From: Chlamydia trachomatis
GTDB taxonomy: Bacteria; Chlamydiota; Chlamydiia; Chlamydiales; 2-12-FULL-49-11
Assembly: GCA_945877885.1 (NCBI GenBank)
Contig: CAMCSI010000021.1
Coordinates: 1-12,989, forward strand
Direction of reading: 5' to 3'
Length of the DNA: 12,989 nucleotides
Numbering within the stretch: position 1 is the stretch's first letter; each line of letters opens with the position of its first letter. The translations under genes were made by a program, and so were the position numbers. Below the pieces are notes generated by a model that was not told the DNA's origin, made no database searches, and saw nothing but the letters and a program-made list of their open reading frames with translations. Shown piece by piece: positions 1-6,344 of this stretch.

Positions 1-881
1 TTCCAAACTATCTCTATGTGTTTTTAAATAACGGTGAATTATCTGATTTAGACATGAAGCCTAGAGATTTTCTATTTAATGGTGAAATAAGATTAAGTGT
101 GGTTAGAATGGAAAATTTGCCAGGTAAGAGGGAAGCTCTTCAATCGGTAAGAAAAAACGGCATGAAACTTGCTAATCAAGCTCCTCCATTAAAAGCAGAT
201 AAAGATGTAGTTTTTGCTGCGGTAAGAATTGATGGTAGGGCTCTTAAGTATGCAGCTGCCGCATTACAAGCAGATAAAGAAGTAGTTCTTGCTGCGGTAA
301 GTAATAATGCGGATGCACTTGAGTATGCACCTAGGGTATTTAGGAGGGATAAAGAGATTATTCTTGCAGCGACAAGAACGGAAGAAGGTAGGGGTTTTGA
401 GTATGCAAATCCCGCATTACAAGCAGATAAAGATCTAGTTCTTTCCGCGGTAAGAATAGGTGGAGGTGCTCTTCGGTATGCAGCTGCCGAATTAAAAGCA
501 GATAAAGAAGTAGTTCTTGCTGCGGTAAGTAAAAATGGATGGGCTCTTATGCATGCAGCAGCTGAATTACAGCGGGATAGAGAGGTGGTTATTACTGCGA
601 TAAGATCGGATATCATGGAATTTAATAAAAGCATTAAGAACCCAAACTCAAATCTAAAGAATATTTCTTGGAAAATAAGGTATAATAGAGAAGAATTTGC
701 AGAAAGAGCTAATATGATACAAGTAGATAAAGAATCGGTTCTTAGTGCAATTACATCATATACCATGGCTTGTAACAAGGCAGCAGAGGAATTTAAAGAG
801 GATATAGATTCCTGTGTTGCAGCGATCATTCGATCTGGCGAGGATTTTCTGACTGCATTAGAGGAATTAGAAAACAGATAA
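1..881 (+). CDS. DUF4116-like tandem-repeat protein, probably 5'-partial
   Basis: The protein is built from tandem units of about 25 residues with the pattern xADKEVVLAAVxxxGxALxYAxxxLQ. At least six units are easy to align between about positions 175 and 610, and one or two decayed ones follow up to 860. This pattern matches what I know as DUF4116, common in chlamydia-like bacteria and some other intracellular bacteria and giant viruses; its function is unknown, and a role in host interaction is only a guess. The reading frame has no stop between the left edge and the first repeat. The only early start codons are a GTG at 18 and an ATG at 53, neither with a convincing ribosome binding site, so the gene probably begins outside the window. 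The reverse strand also carries a long open frame over the repeats, a by-product of their composition. No signal peptide or membrane segment is visible in the part seen. Confidence 0.75.
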   Translation, partial: PNYLYVFLNNGELSDLDMKPRDFLFNGEIRLSVVRMENLPGKREALQSVRKNGMKLANQAPPLKADKDVVFAAVRIDGRALKYAAAALQADKEVVLAAVSNNADALEYAPRVFRRDKEIILAATRTEEGRGFEYANPALQADKDLVLSAVRIGGGALRYAAAELKADKEVVLAAVSKNGWALMHAAAELQRDREVVITAIRSDIMEFNKSIKNPNSNLKNISWKIRYNREEFAERANMIQVDKESVLSAITSYTMACNKAAEEFKEDIDSCVAAIIRSGEDFLTALEELENR

Positions 882-1139
882 AAAAGTACGTGCTACTTCA
901 GCCTGTTCATAGATGTAGTTTTCGCTGATTCTACTTTTAACCCTTCATTATTATTGATGGTGGGTATCAGTAGACCCCTTTTATTTATAGTCCTTAAGTC
1001 TGATCACACTATCTTTAGTTTTCTTAACTTATTCATAATCATATGAATAACTCTTCTCTTAGATACCCCTGATAATTGCTTGCCTTTGTCGCCCCAAAGG
1101 GGGTATTTCAAAAAAACCCTTAAAATGAATCTAAAAGTA
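882..1139. other. gene-free stretch with inverted repeats
   Basis: No credible coding sequence lies between the repeat protein and the BlaI promoter. Visible structures are a weak hairpin just after the stop codon (AAGTA/TACTT, 884-898), a perfect AT-rich 9-bp inverted repeat at 1029-1050, and a C/G-run structure at 1063-1106 whose strands can pair in two alternative ways. None has a proper U-tract, so no clear terminator for the repeat gene is seen. Confidence 0.5.
1029..1050. repeat. perfect inverted repeat, 9-bp arms
   Basis: TTATTCATA and TATGAATAA form exact inverted arms separated by ATCA. It lies about 90 bases upstream of the BlaI-operon -35 box and has no following T-run. It could be a binding site for a dimeric regulator or a simple cruciform; the sequence does not decide between them. 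Confidence 0.6.
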
Positions 1140-1168
1140 TTGACGCAATACTACGCATGTAGTAATCT
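1140..1168 (+). promoter_or_regulatory. promoter of the blaI-M56 operon
   Basis: A -35 box TTGACG (1140-1145) is followed after exactly 17 bases by TAATCT (1163-1168), a weak -10. The BlaI-type operator fills most of the spacer, so repressor binding would block RNA polymerase directly. A ribosome binding site, AAGG at 1185-1188, lies 9 bases before the ATG at 1198. The -10 is the least certain element; a TATAAA at 1175-1180 is an alternative AT-rich element. Confidence 0.55.
1149..1164. promoter_or_regulatory. BlaI/MecI-type operator 1
   Basis: TACTACGCATGTAGTA has exact 6-bp inverted arms (TACTAC/GTAGTA) around a 4-bp centre. This is the known architecture of bla/mec operators, whose core is TACA-TGTA with TACTAC-type arms. 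It lies between the -35 and -10 of the repressor's own operon, implying autorepression. The same arms and spacing recur at 2677-2692. Confidence 0.75.
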
Positions 1169-1197
1169 GGTCACTATAAAAAATAAGGTTCAATTTT

Positions 1198-1578
1198 ATG
1201 GAAAAAAAGAGGGTGTTTGGTGAACTTGAATTATCTATCTTGCAGATATTCAAAAATAAAGAAAAATTTACTGTGAAAGAGGTTTTGAGCTTTTTAGGTG
1301 GAACTGATAAGTATACAACGATCATGACTGTTATGAGTCGTATGGTAGAAAAAAAACTATTAATACGGGAGCTTAACAGGGGGCAGTATGAGTATTGGAT
1401 CAATGAATCTGATCGGATTGTTAAACCAAATTTTCTTGATAAATTTAAACAAAAAGTTTTTGGCGGGAAATCTGCTTCCATGGTGAGCTATCTTCTTGAA
1501 TCCAGCGATGATATCACCGATAGTGAACTAGAGGCTATGCAAAAACTTATTGAAAATCTAAAAGAATCCAGGGAATAG
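1198..1578 (+). CDS. blaI: BlaI/MecI/CopY-family transcriptional repressor
   Basis: The 126-residue protein is the usual length for BlaI/MecI repressors. Residues 7-70 form the winged helix-turn-helix: the opening GELELSILQIF helix, TVKEVLSFL, then the recognition helix region KYTTIMTVMSRMVEKKLL and a wing ending in YEYW. Residues 80-126 are the dimerisation helices. Staphylococcal BlaI/MecI are inactivated by cleavage at Asn101-Phe102 in this region; here the matching stretch reads SMVSYLLES, so Ser97-Tyr98 would replace Asn-Phe. The next gene, 2 bases downstream, encodes an M56 protease, the standard partner. Palindromic operators before this gene and before the 2704 gene predict that it represses both. 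The family assignment is firm; the inducing signal is unknown, so the symbol denotes the family rather than beta-lactam response. Confidence 0.88.
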   Translation: MEKKRVFGELELSILQIFKNKEKFTVKEVLSFLGGTDKYTTIMTVMSRMVEKKLLIRELNRGQYEYWINESDRIVKPNFLDKFKQKVFGGKSASMVSYLLESSDDITDSELEAMQKLIENLKESRE

Positions 1579-1580
1579 TT

Positions 1581-2630
1581 ATGAATAAAGATTTAATTTG
1601 GACTTTTGCGTTCAATCTCATCATCAATAGCTTTCTTACTTTTTTAACCATTGCGATTTTGATTCAGATGGTAATTTATATTTTTAGAATTAAGTCACCT
1701 AGAGTAAGGGTAATTTTACTTTGTATTCCTTTTTTAAAACTTGCTCTTGATCCTTTTCTTTATGATTTTCAAAATTGGGCGTTACTACAGCAAATCAATC
1801 CTCTAGAGGCTGAAATCGGGTCCAGATCACTCTTAATCAACATTGGATATCCATTAAATACCTGCTTTGTAATTGGGCTTTTTGTTAACAATGTAAGTAC
1901 GTTTAGTTTAGCAGATCTTGCCGTCCTTTCTTTAAATCCTTTAGCGATCAGAGGATTTGTTGTTATTATTCTCTTGATTACACTAGGTCTATTTTTATGT
2001 TTTGCACTAAGGCTTTATAAGTCAGTAGGCACTCTCTCTGTTATTGTAAAAAAATCAAGACCTCTGCTACGTCCTTTACAGAATCAAAAGCTCATAGAGA
2101 AAATAAAGCGTATTGATAGTCAGTTGATTTTATCTTCTGAAGTAAAAGCACCTTGTGCTTTTGGGGTATTTGCTAAATGGATTTGTTTTCCAGAAGAGCT
2201 AGTTGATAAACTTACTCAGGAAGAGTTTGAAGCCATTATTGTTCACGAATTGGATCACTTACATTGGTATGATGGAGTTATTCGAATGATGGTTTTAAGC
2301 TTATCTACCCTTTTTTGGTGGATTCCTACCAAGGGCTGGTTAAAGCAGCTTGAATATACACAAGAAATGGCCTGTGATGCTAAAATTCATAATTTCAATA
2401 TTACACCGTTGAATTTAGCCTCAGCAATGCTTAAAACAGCAAGTGCAGCAAACAAAAGACCCGCTTTTCTCTTTAGCACCTGCTTTATAGAGAAGGGTTC
2501 AGTTATGCATAGATTACAGGCACTTTCAAAAGTGTCTTTGAAGAAAACTAATAAATCAGAATGGCTAAAGGTCAGTATAGCAGGCATCATGGCAACTGCT
2601 ATCCTTATGGGTCGATTCTGGATTTTTTGA
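1581..2630 (+). CDS. M56-family (BlaR1-like) membrane metalloprotease without sensor domain
   Basis: At 349 residues this is a short BlaR1/MecR1 relative. Hydrophobic segments at about residues 7-34, 43-60, 93-105 and 122-145 precede a cytoplasmic protease domain. The zinc motif HELDH is at 222-226, with the downstream E262-x-x-C-D motif that normally completes the site, and the conserved lead-in APCAFGVFAKWICFPEEL at about 190-207. A last membrane helix (about 331-346) ends the protein. BlaR1 and MecR1 are near 600 residues because a penicillin-binding sensor domain follows that helix; here nothing follows, so beta-lactam sensing by the classical route is unlikely. The ATG sits 2 bases after the blaI stop, with AGGGA at 1570-1574 as ribosome binding site, so the two are co-translated. 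Expected job: cleave or otherwise inactivate the BlaI-type repressor on an unknown envelope signal. Confidence 0.85.
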   Translation: MNKDLIWTFAFNLIINSFLTFLTIAILIQMVIYIFRIKSPRVRVILLCIPFLKLALDPFLYDFQNWALLQQINPLEAEIGSRSLLINIGYPLNTCFVIGLFVNNVSTFSLADLAVLSLNPLAIRGFVVIILLITLGLFLCFALRLYKSVGTLSVIVKKSRPLLRPLQNQKLIEKIKRIDSQLILSSEVKAPCAFGVFAKWICFPEELVDKLTQEEFEAIIVHELDHLHWYDGVIRMMVLSLSTLFWWIPTKGWLKQLEYTQEMACDAKIHNFNITPLNLASAMLKTASAANKRPAFLFSTCFIEKGSVMHRLQALSKVSLKKTNKSEWLKVSIAGIMATAILMGRFWIF

Positions 2631-2635
2631 ACTAT

Positions 2636-2667
2636 AAAGTCACATCACAACGGTGTGACTTTTTTTT
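2636..2667 (+). terminator. intrinsic terminator after the blaI-M56 operon
   Basis: Arms AAAGTCACA (2636-2644) and TGTGACTTT (2654-2662) pair over 9 bp with a 9-base loop, and an eight-T run covers 2660-2667. It separates the protease gene from the next gene, so the 2704 gene must be transcribed from its own promoter or by readthrough. Confidence 0.85.
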
Positions 2668-2676
2668 AAACCAAAA

Positions 2677-2692
2677 TACTACAAATGTAGTA
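2677..2692. promoter_or_regulatory. BlaI/MecI-type operator 2
   Basis: TACTACAAATGTAGTA has the same 6-bp arms and 4-bp centre as operator 1, differing only at two central positions. It lies between the terminator and the ribosome binding site (AAGGAAG, 2692-2698) of the 2704 gene. No convincing -35/-10 pair could be assigned here; the promoter probably overlaps the terminator T-run and the operator. Its position strongly suggests that the 2704 gene is a target of the BlaI-type repressor. Confidence 0.75.
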
Positions 2693-2703
2693 AGGAAGAT
2701 TGT

Positions 2704-3168
2704 ATGAGAAAATTTAAAACAGGTATTTTATGCGGTATGTTAACGTGGGGGGCAGCTGCTTTTGCTGGAACCCATAGCATAAGTATAGGCGCTGCTGCAG
2801 CCCATGGTGTAGATAAGGAATGTAGGGTGGTTGCTCTTCAAGATATGAATAATGAGATGTTAGAGGGGTTTTTTACAGGGAAGATACCTGGGGTTGTTCT
2901 TGAGTGCACGGAGGGGTTGAATCTCCCATTTAATTTAATGTTAAAAGGGCAATATTTAGTTTTAGACTCTGCAGATAGCGCTAGCACAATAAAAATCCTG
3001 AAGAAGTGCTTTATAAAGTGTGAGAAAAATGAAGTTTTTTTTAGTTCAGATTTAAAGTGCTGGAAAACATTTCAGGATTTTTTTACAGGAGCAATTGGAG
3101 TTTCAGTTAGTGTTGATCAAGGCACACCAACAGTTTGTCTTAATTTAGAACTTAATGAACGAACCTAA
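2704..3168 (+). CDS. small exported cysteine-rich protein, predicted BlaI target
   Basis: The 154-residue product starts with a clear Sec signal peptide: basic MRKFK, a hydrophobic stretch, and a likely cleavage site after AFA (residues 19-21). The mature part of about 133 residues has six cysteines (40, 68, 102, 106, 119, 145), an even number fitting disulfides in the periplasm or outside. The motif FFTGxI occurs twice (residues 56-61 and 127-132), each followed by a hydrophobic beta-like stretch, so the protein may contain two related halves. I do not recognise the family. It is not a beta-lactamase (no SxxK or metallo-lactamase motifs) and not a penicillin-binding protein. Its operator ties it to the upstream repressor/protease pair, so it is probably the effector or a sensor-accessory of that circuit. 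The ATG has a good ribosome binding site 5 bases upstream. Confidence 0.8.
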   Translation: MRKFKTGILCGMLTWGAAAFAGTHSISIGAAAAHGVDKECRVVALQDMNNEMLEGFFTGKIPGVVLECTEGLNLPFNLMLKGQYLVLDSADSASTIKILKKCFIKCEKNEVFFSSDLKCWKTFQDFFTGAIGVSVSVDQGTPTVCLNLELNERT

Positions 3169-3184
3169 ACAACTTTTTTCTGTG

Positions 3185-3208
3185 GAAGGTGGATTGTAAT
3201 TCACCTTC
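3185..3208. terminator. stem-loop after the 2704 gene, possible terminator
   Basis: GAAGGTGGA (3185-3193) and TTCACCTTC (3200-3208) pair over 9 bp with one G-U pair and a 6-base loop. No T-run follows on either strand, so it is at best a weak terminator or an RNA-stabilising end structure. Confidence 0.4.
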
Positions 3209-3252
3209 TGCTAAAATTGGCTATTTTCAGATAGAAAGTTTTATGATTTTTC

Positions 3253-3281
3253 TTGAATCTTAAGAGAGAAGGCAATATTAT
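3253..3281 (+). promoter_or_regulatory. promoter of the MYG1-HIT-HEAT operon
   Basis: TTGAAT (3253-3258) and TATTAT (3276-3281) are 17 bases apart, a good sigma-70-type (chlamydial sigma-66) match. It would start transcription near 3288 and leave a leader of about 37 bases. This also argues against a TTG translation start at 3253, because that codon is the -35 box itself. Confidence 0.6.
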
Positions 3282-3324
3282 TCAAAGGTTGGAAATAGCC
3301 TTAAGGTTATTAGGAAATGTTTGT

Positions 3325-4203
3325 ATGATTGGAATACTTCAGCGAAGTTTTGGGGTGCATGATGGAAGTTTTCATGCTGATGATGTAACTGCTTGTGCCA
3401 TCCTTCTTTATTTTAAACTCATTGACAGAGATAAGATCTTTAGAACAAGAGATTATAAAAGATTAAATACCTTTGAGTTTGTTTGTGATGTAGGTGGAGT
3501 TTACGATCCATCAAAAAAACGGTTTGATCATCATCAGTCTTCTTATGAGGGGTTGTTAAGTAGTGCAGGCATGATTTGGAGATACCTTTATCAGGAAAAG
3601 ATGATTGAAGAAGGGTTGTTCGAGTTTATGAAGGAAAGGTTCATTCATGGGGTGGATGAGGTGGATAATGGGGTGAGGTTCCCTCCTCTTGGGCATGCTG
3701 ATTTTTCAGCTGTTGTCGCAAGTTTTATCCCAATTTCTTATGATGCTACAGATCAGGAGATGGATGAGGCCTTTTTTAGAGCGGTGGATTTTGTCTTAGC
3801 CTATTTTTCTACTCAAGTGAAAAAATATGAGTATTTAGAAAGATGTAGAGAGAAAGTGGCAAATGTGATGTCTTTGATGAATGAGTGTTTGATATTTGAT
3901 AAAAAAATGCCATGGATTGAGCCTTTTTTTGCTTTAGGAGGAGAGAATCATCCGGCAGAATTTGTGATTATGCCATCTGGGGATCATTGGAAACTTCGAG
4001 GGGTTCCCCCTTCGTATGAAAAGCGGATGAATGTGAGAAGACCTTTGCCAGAAAGTTGGGCGGGGAAGTTAGGGGAAGATTTGCAAAAGGAAACAGGTAT
4101 TAAAGGAGCTATCTTTTGTCATAAAGGTAGATTTATCTCTGTTTGGGAGACAAAGCAGGATGCACTCAGGGCTTTAAAGCATGTTCTTGGAGAAAAGAGA
4201 TGA
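3325..4203 (+). CDS. MYG1/UPF0160-family metal-dependent nuclease or phosphoesterase
   Basis: Numbering from the ATG at 3325, residues 10-20 read GVHDGSFHADD, the family's first metal motif (H-x-G-x-F-H-x-D). Residues 53-70 contain CDVGGVYDP followed by the DHH triad at 68-70. FIHGVDEVDNGV at 106-117 is a third conserved block. These residues place it in the MYG1 family, related to DHH phosphoesterases; the eukaryotic member is a 3'-5' RNA exonuclease, while the bacterial substrate is not established. The 292-residue length suits a bacterial member. An in-frame TTG at 3253 would add 24 residues but falls inside the promoter; the 3325 ATG has AGGA at 3312-3315 and leaves the short tail expected before the first motif. 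The stop overlaps the next start (ATGA), so the HIT gene is translationally coupled. Confidence 0.88.
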   Translation: MIGILQRSFGVHDGSFHADDVTACAILLYFKLIDRDKIFRTRDYKRLNTFEFVCDVGGVYDPSKKRFDHHQSSYEGLLSSAGMIWRYLYQEKMIEEGLFEFMKERFIHGVDEVDNGVRFPPLGHADFSAVVASFIPISYDATDQEMDEAFFRAVDFVLAYFSTQVKKYEYLERCREKVANVMSLMNECLIFDKKMPWIEPFFALGGENHPAEFVIMPSGDHWKLRGVPPSYEKRMNVRRPLPESWAGKLGEDLQKETGIKGAIFCHKGRFISVWETKQDALRALKHVLGEKR

Positions 4204-4535
4204 CGATTTTTCAGCAAATAATAGAAAAAAAGATTCCTGCGCAAATTATTTATCAAGATGAGGATATTATTTGCATTCATGATAAATTTCCACAAGCTCC
4301 TGTACATATATTATTGATCACAAAAAAACCGATTCCTTGTATTCAAATGATTGAAGATGTGGATTTACCTTTGATTGGGAAAATTTTTTCCAAGGCAAAA
4401 GAGCTTGCTAAGGAATTTGGAGTTGAAAATGGGTATAGAATTTTAACAAATAATGGGGTATCGGCAGGTCAGACTGTATTACACCTTCATTTTCATTTAC
4501 TTGGTGGTAAAGTTTTAAGCGGCAAAGGGGGGTAA
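4200..4535 (+). CDS. HIT-family nucleotide hydrolase (HINT type)
   Basis: The 111-residue protein carries the complete histidine triad HLHFHLL at residues 95-101, followed by GG, with GYRILTNNGVSAGQTV before it, the usual HINT/PKCI arrangement. The middle histidine (H97) is the expected nucleophile; family members hydrolyse purine nucleoside phosphoramidates and AMP-linked substrates. The start at 4200 overlaps the MYG1 stop by 4 bp and has GGAG at 4189-4192. A GTG-initiated extension from 4143 is possible in frame but would run back into the MYG1 gene and lacks family similarity. From memory, Chlamydia has the same neighbour order (MYG1-like, HIT, then a HEAT-type unknown), which supports a conserved operon. 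Confidence 0.93.
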   Translation: MTIFQQIIEKKIPAQIIYQDEDIICIHDKFPQAPVHILLITKKPIPCIQMIEDVDLPLIGKIFSKAKELAKEFGVENGYRILTNNGVSAGQTVLHLHFHLLGGKVLSGKGG

Positions 4536-4536
4536 G

Positions 4537-6270
4537 ATGAAAAAAATGGCTTTGGTTACTCTGACTGTTTGCAATTCGTTATTTAGTGCTTTAGTGAGTA
4601 CTGAAGGGGAATTTATTGCTAAGATTTCCTCCTTGATGACGGTGGGCGATCATAAAGGGGCAAGACGTGTTAGCTCACTTACTAAAGATCTTTATCCTGA
4701 CTCAAAGAACGTTTTATCTTTATATATTAGATCTTTGGCCGATGATGGGTTTTTAAAAGAGGCACTTTCTCATTTACCTGTGATTGCAGGGGATGAAGAT
4801 GTGAGAAATTATTTCCCCGTCCTAGAGTCAATTGGTTGGAATTTTTTATTGCAAGAGGATGGAATTTCTTCTGTTTCAAACATTGCTTCATTACTTGGTG
4901 CCTATCGTACTCATGATGCAAGATGTGTTCATCTTCTTTTAAAAAAGTTAAATTCGACAAATGCATTTGATCGCCATCTAGCTGTAAAATTGTGTATGGC
5001 CTACCGTGATTTTCCTTTGAGAAAAAAGATCACAGAATTAATGAAAAGCGAAAAAAATTATTTCGTTAGACTTATGTTGATTGAAGCTGCTGGTAAAATG
5101 AAAATTAAGGAATGTGAAAGTTCATTAAGAGAGATGCTTTCTTCAAGTACACGAACTTTTGAAGAACGCTGTGTAGCCATACAGTCATTGATCAATTTAA
5201 CAGACAAGCCTATGATTGAAGAGTTAAATGAGCTTAAAGCATCTCATAAAACAAGTATGAGAGAGTTATGTGTGGCTTTGATATCCCATTTTGAGATGCA
5301 TGAACATGTGAATCTATTGATTGAATTTTTAGCAGATCGTCATCCAGGTGTAAGGGCTAAGGCGCTTTTGGGACTTATGGTTCTTGATGCTCCCAAAAGT
5401 AGTTTAATCGAGGCAAGGGGTAAAATCCATGCTCTTGTGCAAAATGATGTGATAGAGGTTTCAGAGATTGCTAAAGTTGTTCTTTTATCCATCGATACAG
5501 AAAAAGGGTTAGAGGCTTTTGAAGCAAGCTTACTTGGGGATGATCAAAAAAAGGCACGATTTGCCTCAAGGGTGATAGGTTATACTGGCAATGTTTCTAA
5601 CCCCTTAATACAGAAAGTTTATCAGCAGTCGACAGATTCAATTGTAAAGGCAAATTTATGTCTTGCGATGATTGGGAAAAATGTAGACGATTTTGTTGCT
5701 GCAAGATATTTATCCCAGTTTTTGAAAGAATATAGTGGTCAAATCATGATGAAATCTGATTTTGCCCCTTTTTTTATTGGTATTGATGAAAGTTCGGTTC
5801 GGCACATTCCCTATATTCCAAACTACCCAAATTTAGTAGATTCAATGACAAGGCTTCAACTTTTGTCTAAATTATCGATTTTAGAGGTGGATGGGGTTGC
5901 CGAAAGCATGCGCTCTTTTTTAAAAAATAGAATGTGGAGAGTCTCCTCATCTGCAGCTATCATGATGCTTGAAGATTCTAAGTTAGAAGATATTGAGTTA
6001 TTGAAAGATCTATTAGAAGATCCAGACCCTATGGTAAGGCTTCAATCTGCCTTAGTACTTGCTTTTTATGGAAATGATACAACCGTATCCTCTGTATTAG
6101 AAGAGGCTTATGAAAAAGTTAACTGGGAAAAACGTATTATGATCCTTGAGGCAATAGGGGTTATTGGCAATCGTTCCTCCATCCCTTTTGTGATAGAAAA
6201 GATGAAAAAAGAGTCCTTTATACTTCAAAAAATGGCAGCGGCCACCCTGTTGCAGTGTTTGTATCACTAA
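4537..6270 (+). CDS. exported HEAT-repeat protein of unknown role
   Basis: The 577-residue protein starts with a likely signal peptide (MKK, then hydrophobic ALVTLTVCNSLFSA). A cysteine at position 12 is preceded by LTV, a poor lipobox, so a lipoprotein is unlikely. The rest is almost entirely helical repeats of the HEAT type, clearest at about residues 255-280 (ADRHPGVRAKALLGLMVL), 490-515 (LEDPDPMVRLQSALVLAF) and the C-terminal block to the end. Such solenoids bind proteins rather than catalyse. The ATG lies one base after the HIT stop, and its purine-rich ribosome binding site overlaps the end of that gene, so it belongs to the operon. The same gene neighbourhood in Chlamydia carries an unknown protein of similar kind. 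Periplasmic or surface location is inferred from the signal peptide only. Confidence 0.8.
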   Translation: MKKMALVTLTVCNSLFSALVSTEGEFIAKISSLMTVGDHKGARRVSSLTKDLYPDSKNVLSLYIRSLADDGFLKEALSHLPVIAGDEDVRNYFPVLESIGWNFLLQEDGISSVSNIASLLGAYRTHDARCVHLLLKKLNSTNAFDRHLAVKLCMAYRDFPLRKKITELMKSEKNYFVRLMLIEAAGKMKIKECESSLREMLSSSTRTFEERCVAIQSLINLTDKPMIEELNELKASHKTSMRELCVALISHFEMHEHVNLLIEFLADRHPGVRAKALLGLMVLDAPKSSLIEARGKIHALVQNDVIEVSEIAKVVLLSIDTEKGLEAFEASLLGDDQKKARFASRVIGYTGNVSNPLIQKVYQQSTDSIVKANLCLAMIGKNVDDFVAARYLSQFLKEYSGQIMMKSDFAPFFIGIDESSVRHIPYIPNYPNLVDSMTRLQLLSKLSILEVDGVAESMRSFLKNRMWRVSSSAAIMMLEDSKLEDIELLKDLLEDPDPMVRLQSALVLAFYGNDTTVSSVLEEAYEKVNWEKRIMILEAIGVIGNRSSIPFVIEKMKKESFILQKMAAATLLQCLYH

Positions 6271-6304
6271 GGTTTAAAGGGTGTTAATTTACTTTTCCCC
6301 TTTT

Positions 6305-6340
6305 ACTGGTCCCTAATTGTTTAGTCTGATAAGGTCCAGT
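6305..6340 (+). promoter_or_regulatory. inverted repeat covering the tyrP ribosome binding site
   Basis: ACTGGTCC (6305-6312) and GGTCCAGT (6333-6340) pair 5 bp, a T-T mismatch, then 2 bp, across a 20-base loop. The only ribosome-binding-like sequence for the next gene, AAGG at 6331-6334, begins just before and enters the right arm, whose end is 4 bases from the ATG. It may be an operator or a translational control hairpin. A weak promoter (TTTACT 6302-6307, TCTGAT 6325-6330, spacing 17) would overlap it, in which case only part of the hairpin would be in the RNA and an operator role is more likely. Confidence 0.4.
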
Positions 6341-6344
6341 TCAT

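Noticed and set aside
176..829. Long minus-strand open frame opposite the repeat protein
   Set aside because: It is the mirror of the repeat array; the plus-strand reading gives a regular 25-residue repeat of known type, while the minus frame gives a serine/alanine-rich pattern only because the DNA repeats.
1131..1481. Minus-strand open frame over the BlaI gene
   Set aside because: It covers a clearly recognisable repressor gene and its promoter/operator, and shows no family features.
1198..3168. A classical beta-lactam resistance operon
   Set aside because: The repressor and protease are bla/mec-like, but the protease lacks the penicillin-binding sensor and no beta-lactamase or PBP is in the window.
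3253..3324. TTG start that would extend the MYG1 protein by 24 residues
   Set aside because: The TTG is the -35 box of a good promoter; the ATG at 3325 has a ribosome binding site and gives the normal family start.
4143..4199. Upstream GTG start extending the HIT protein
   Set aside because: The extra residues overlap the MYG1 gene; the ATG at 4200 with GGAG and a 4-bp overlap is the expected coupled start.
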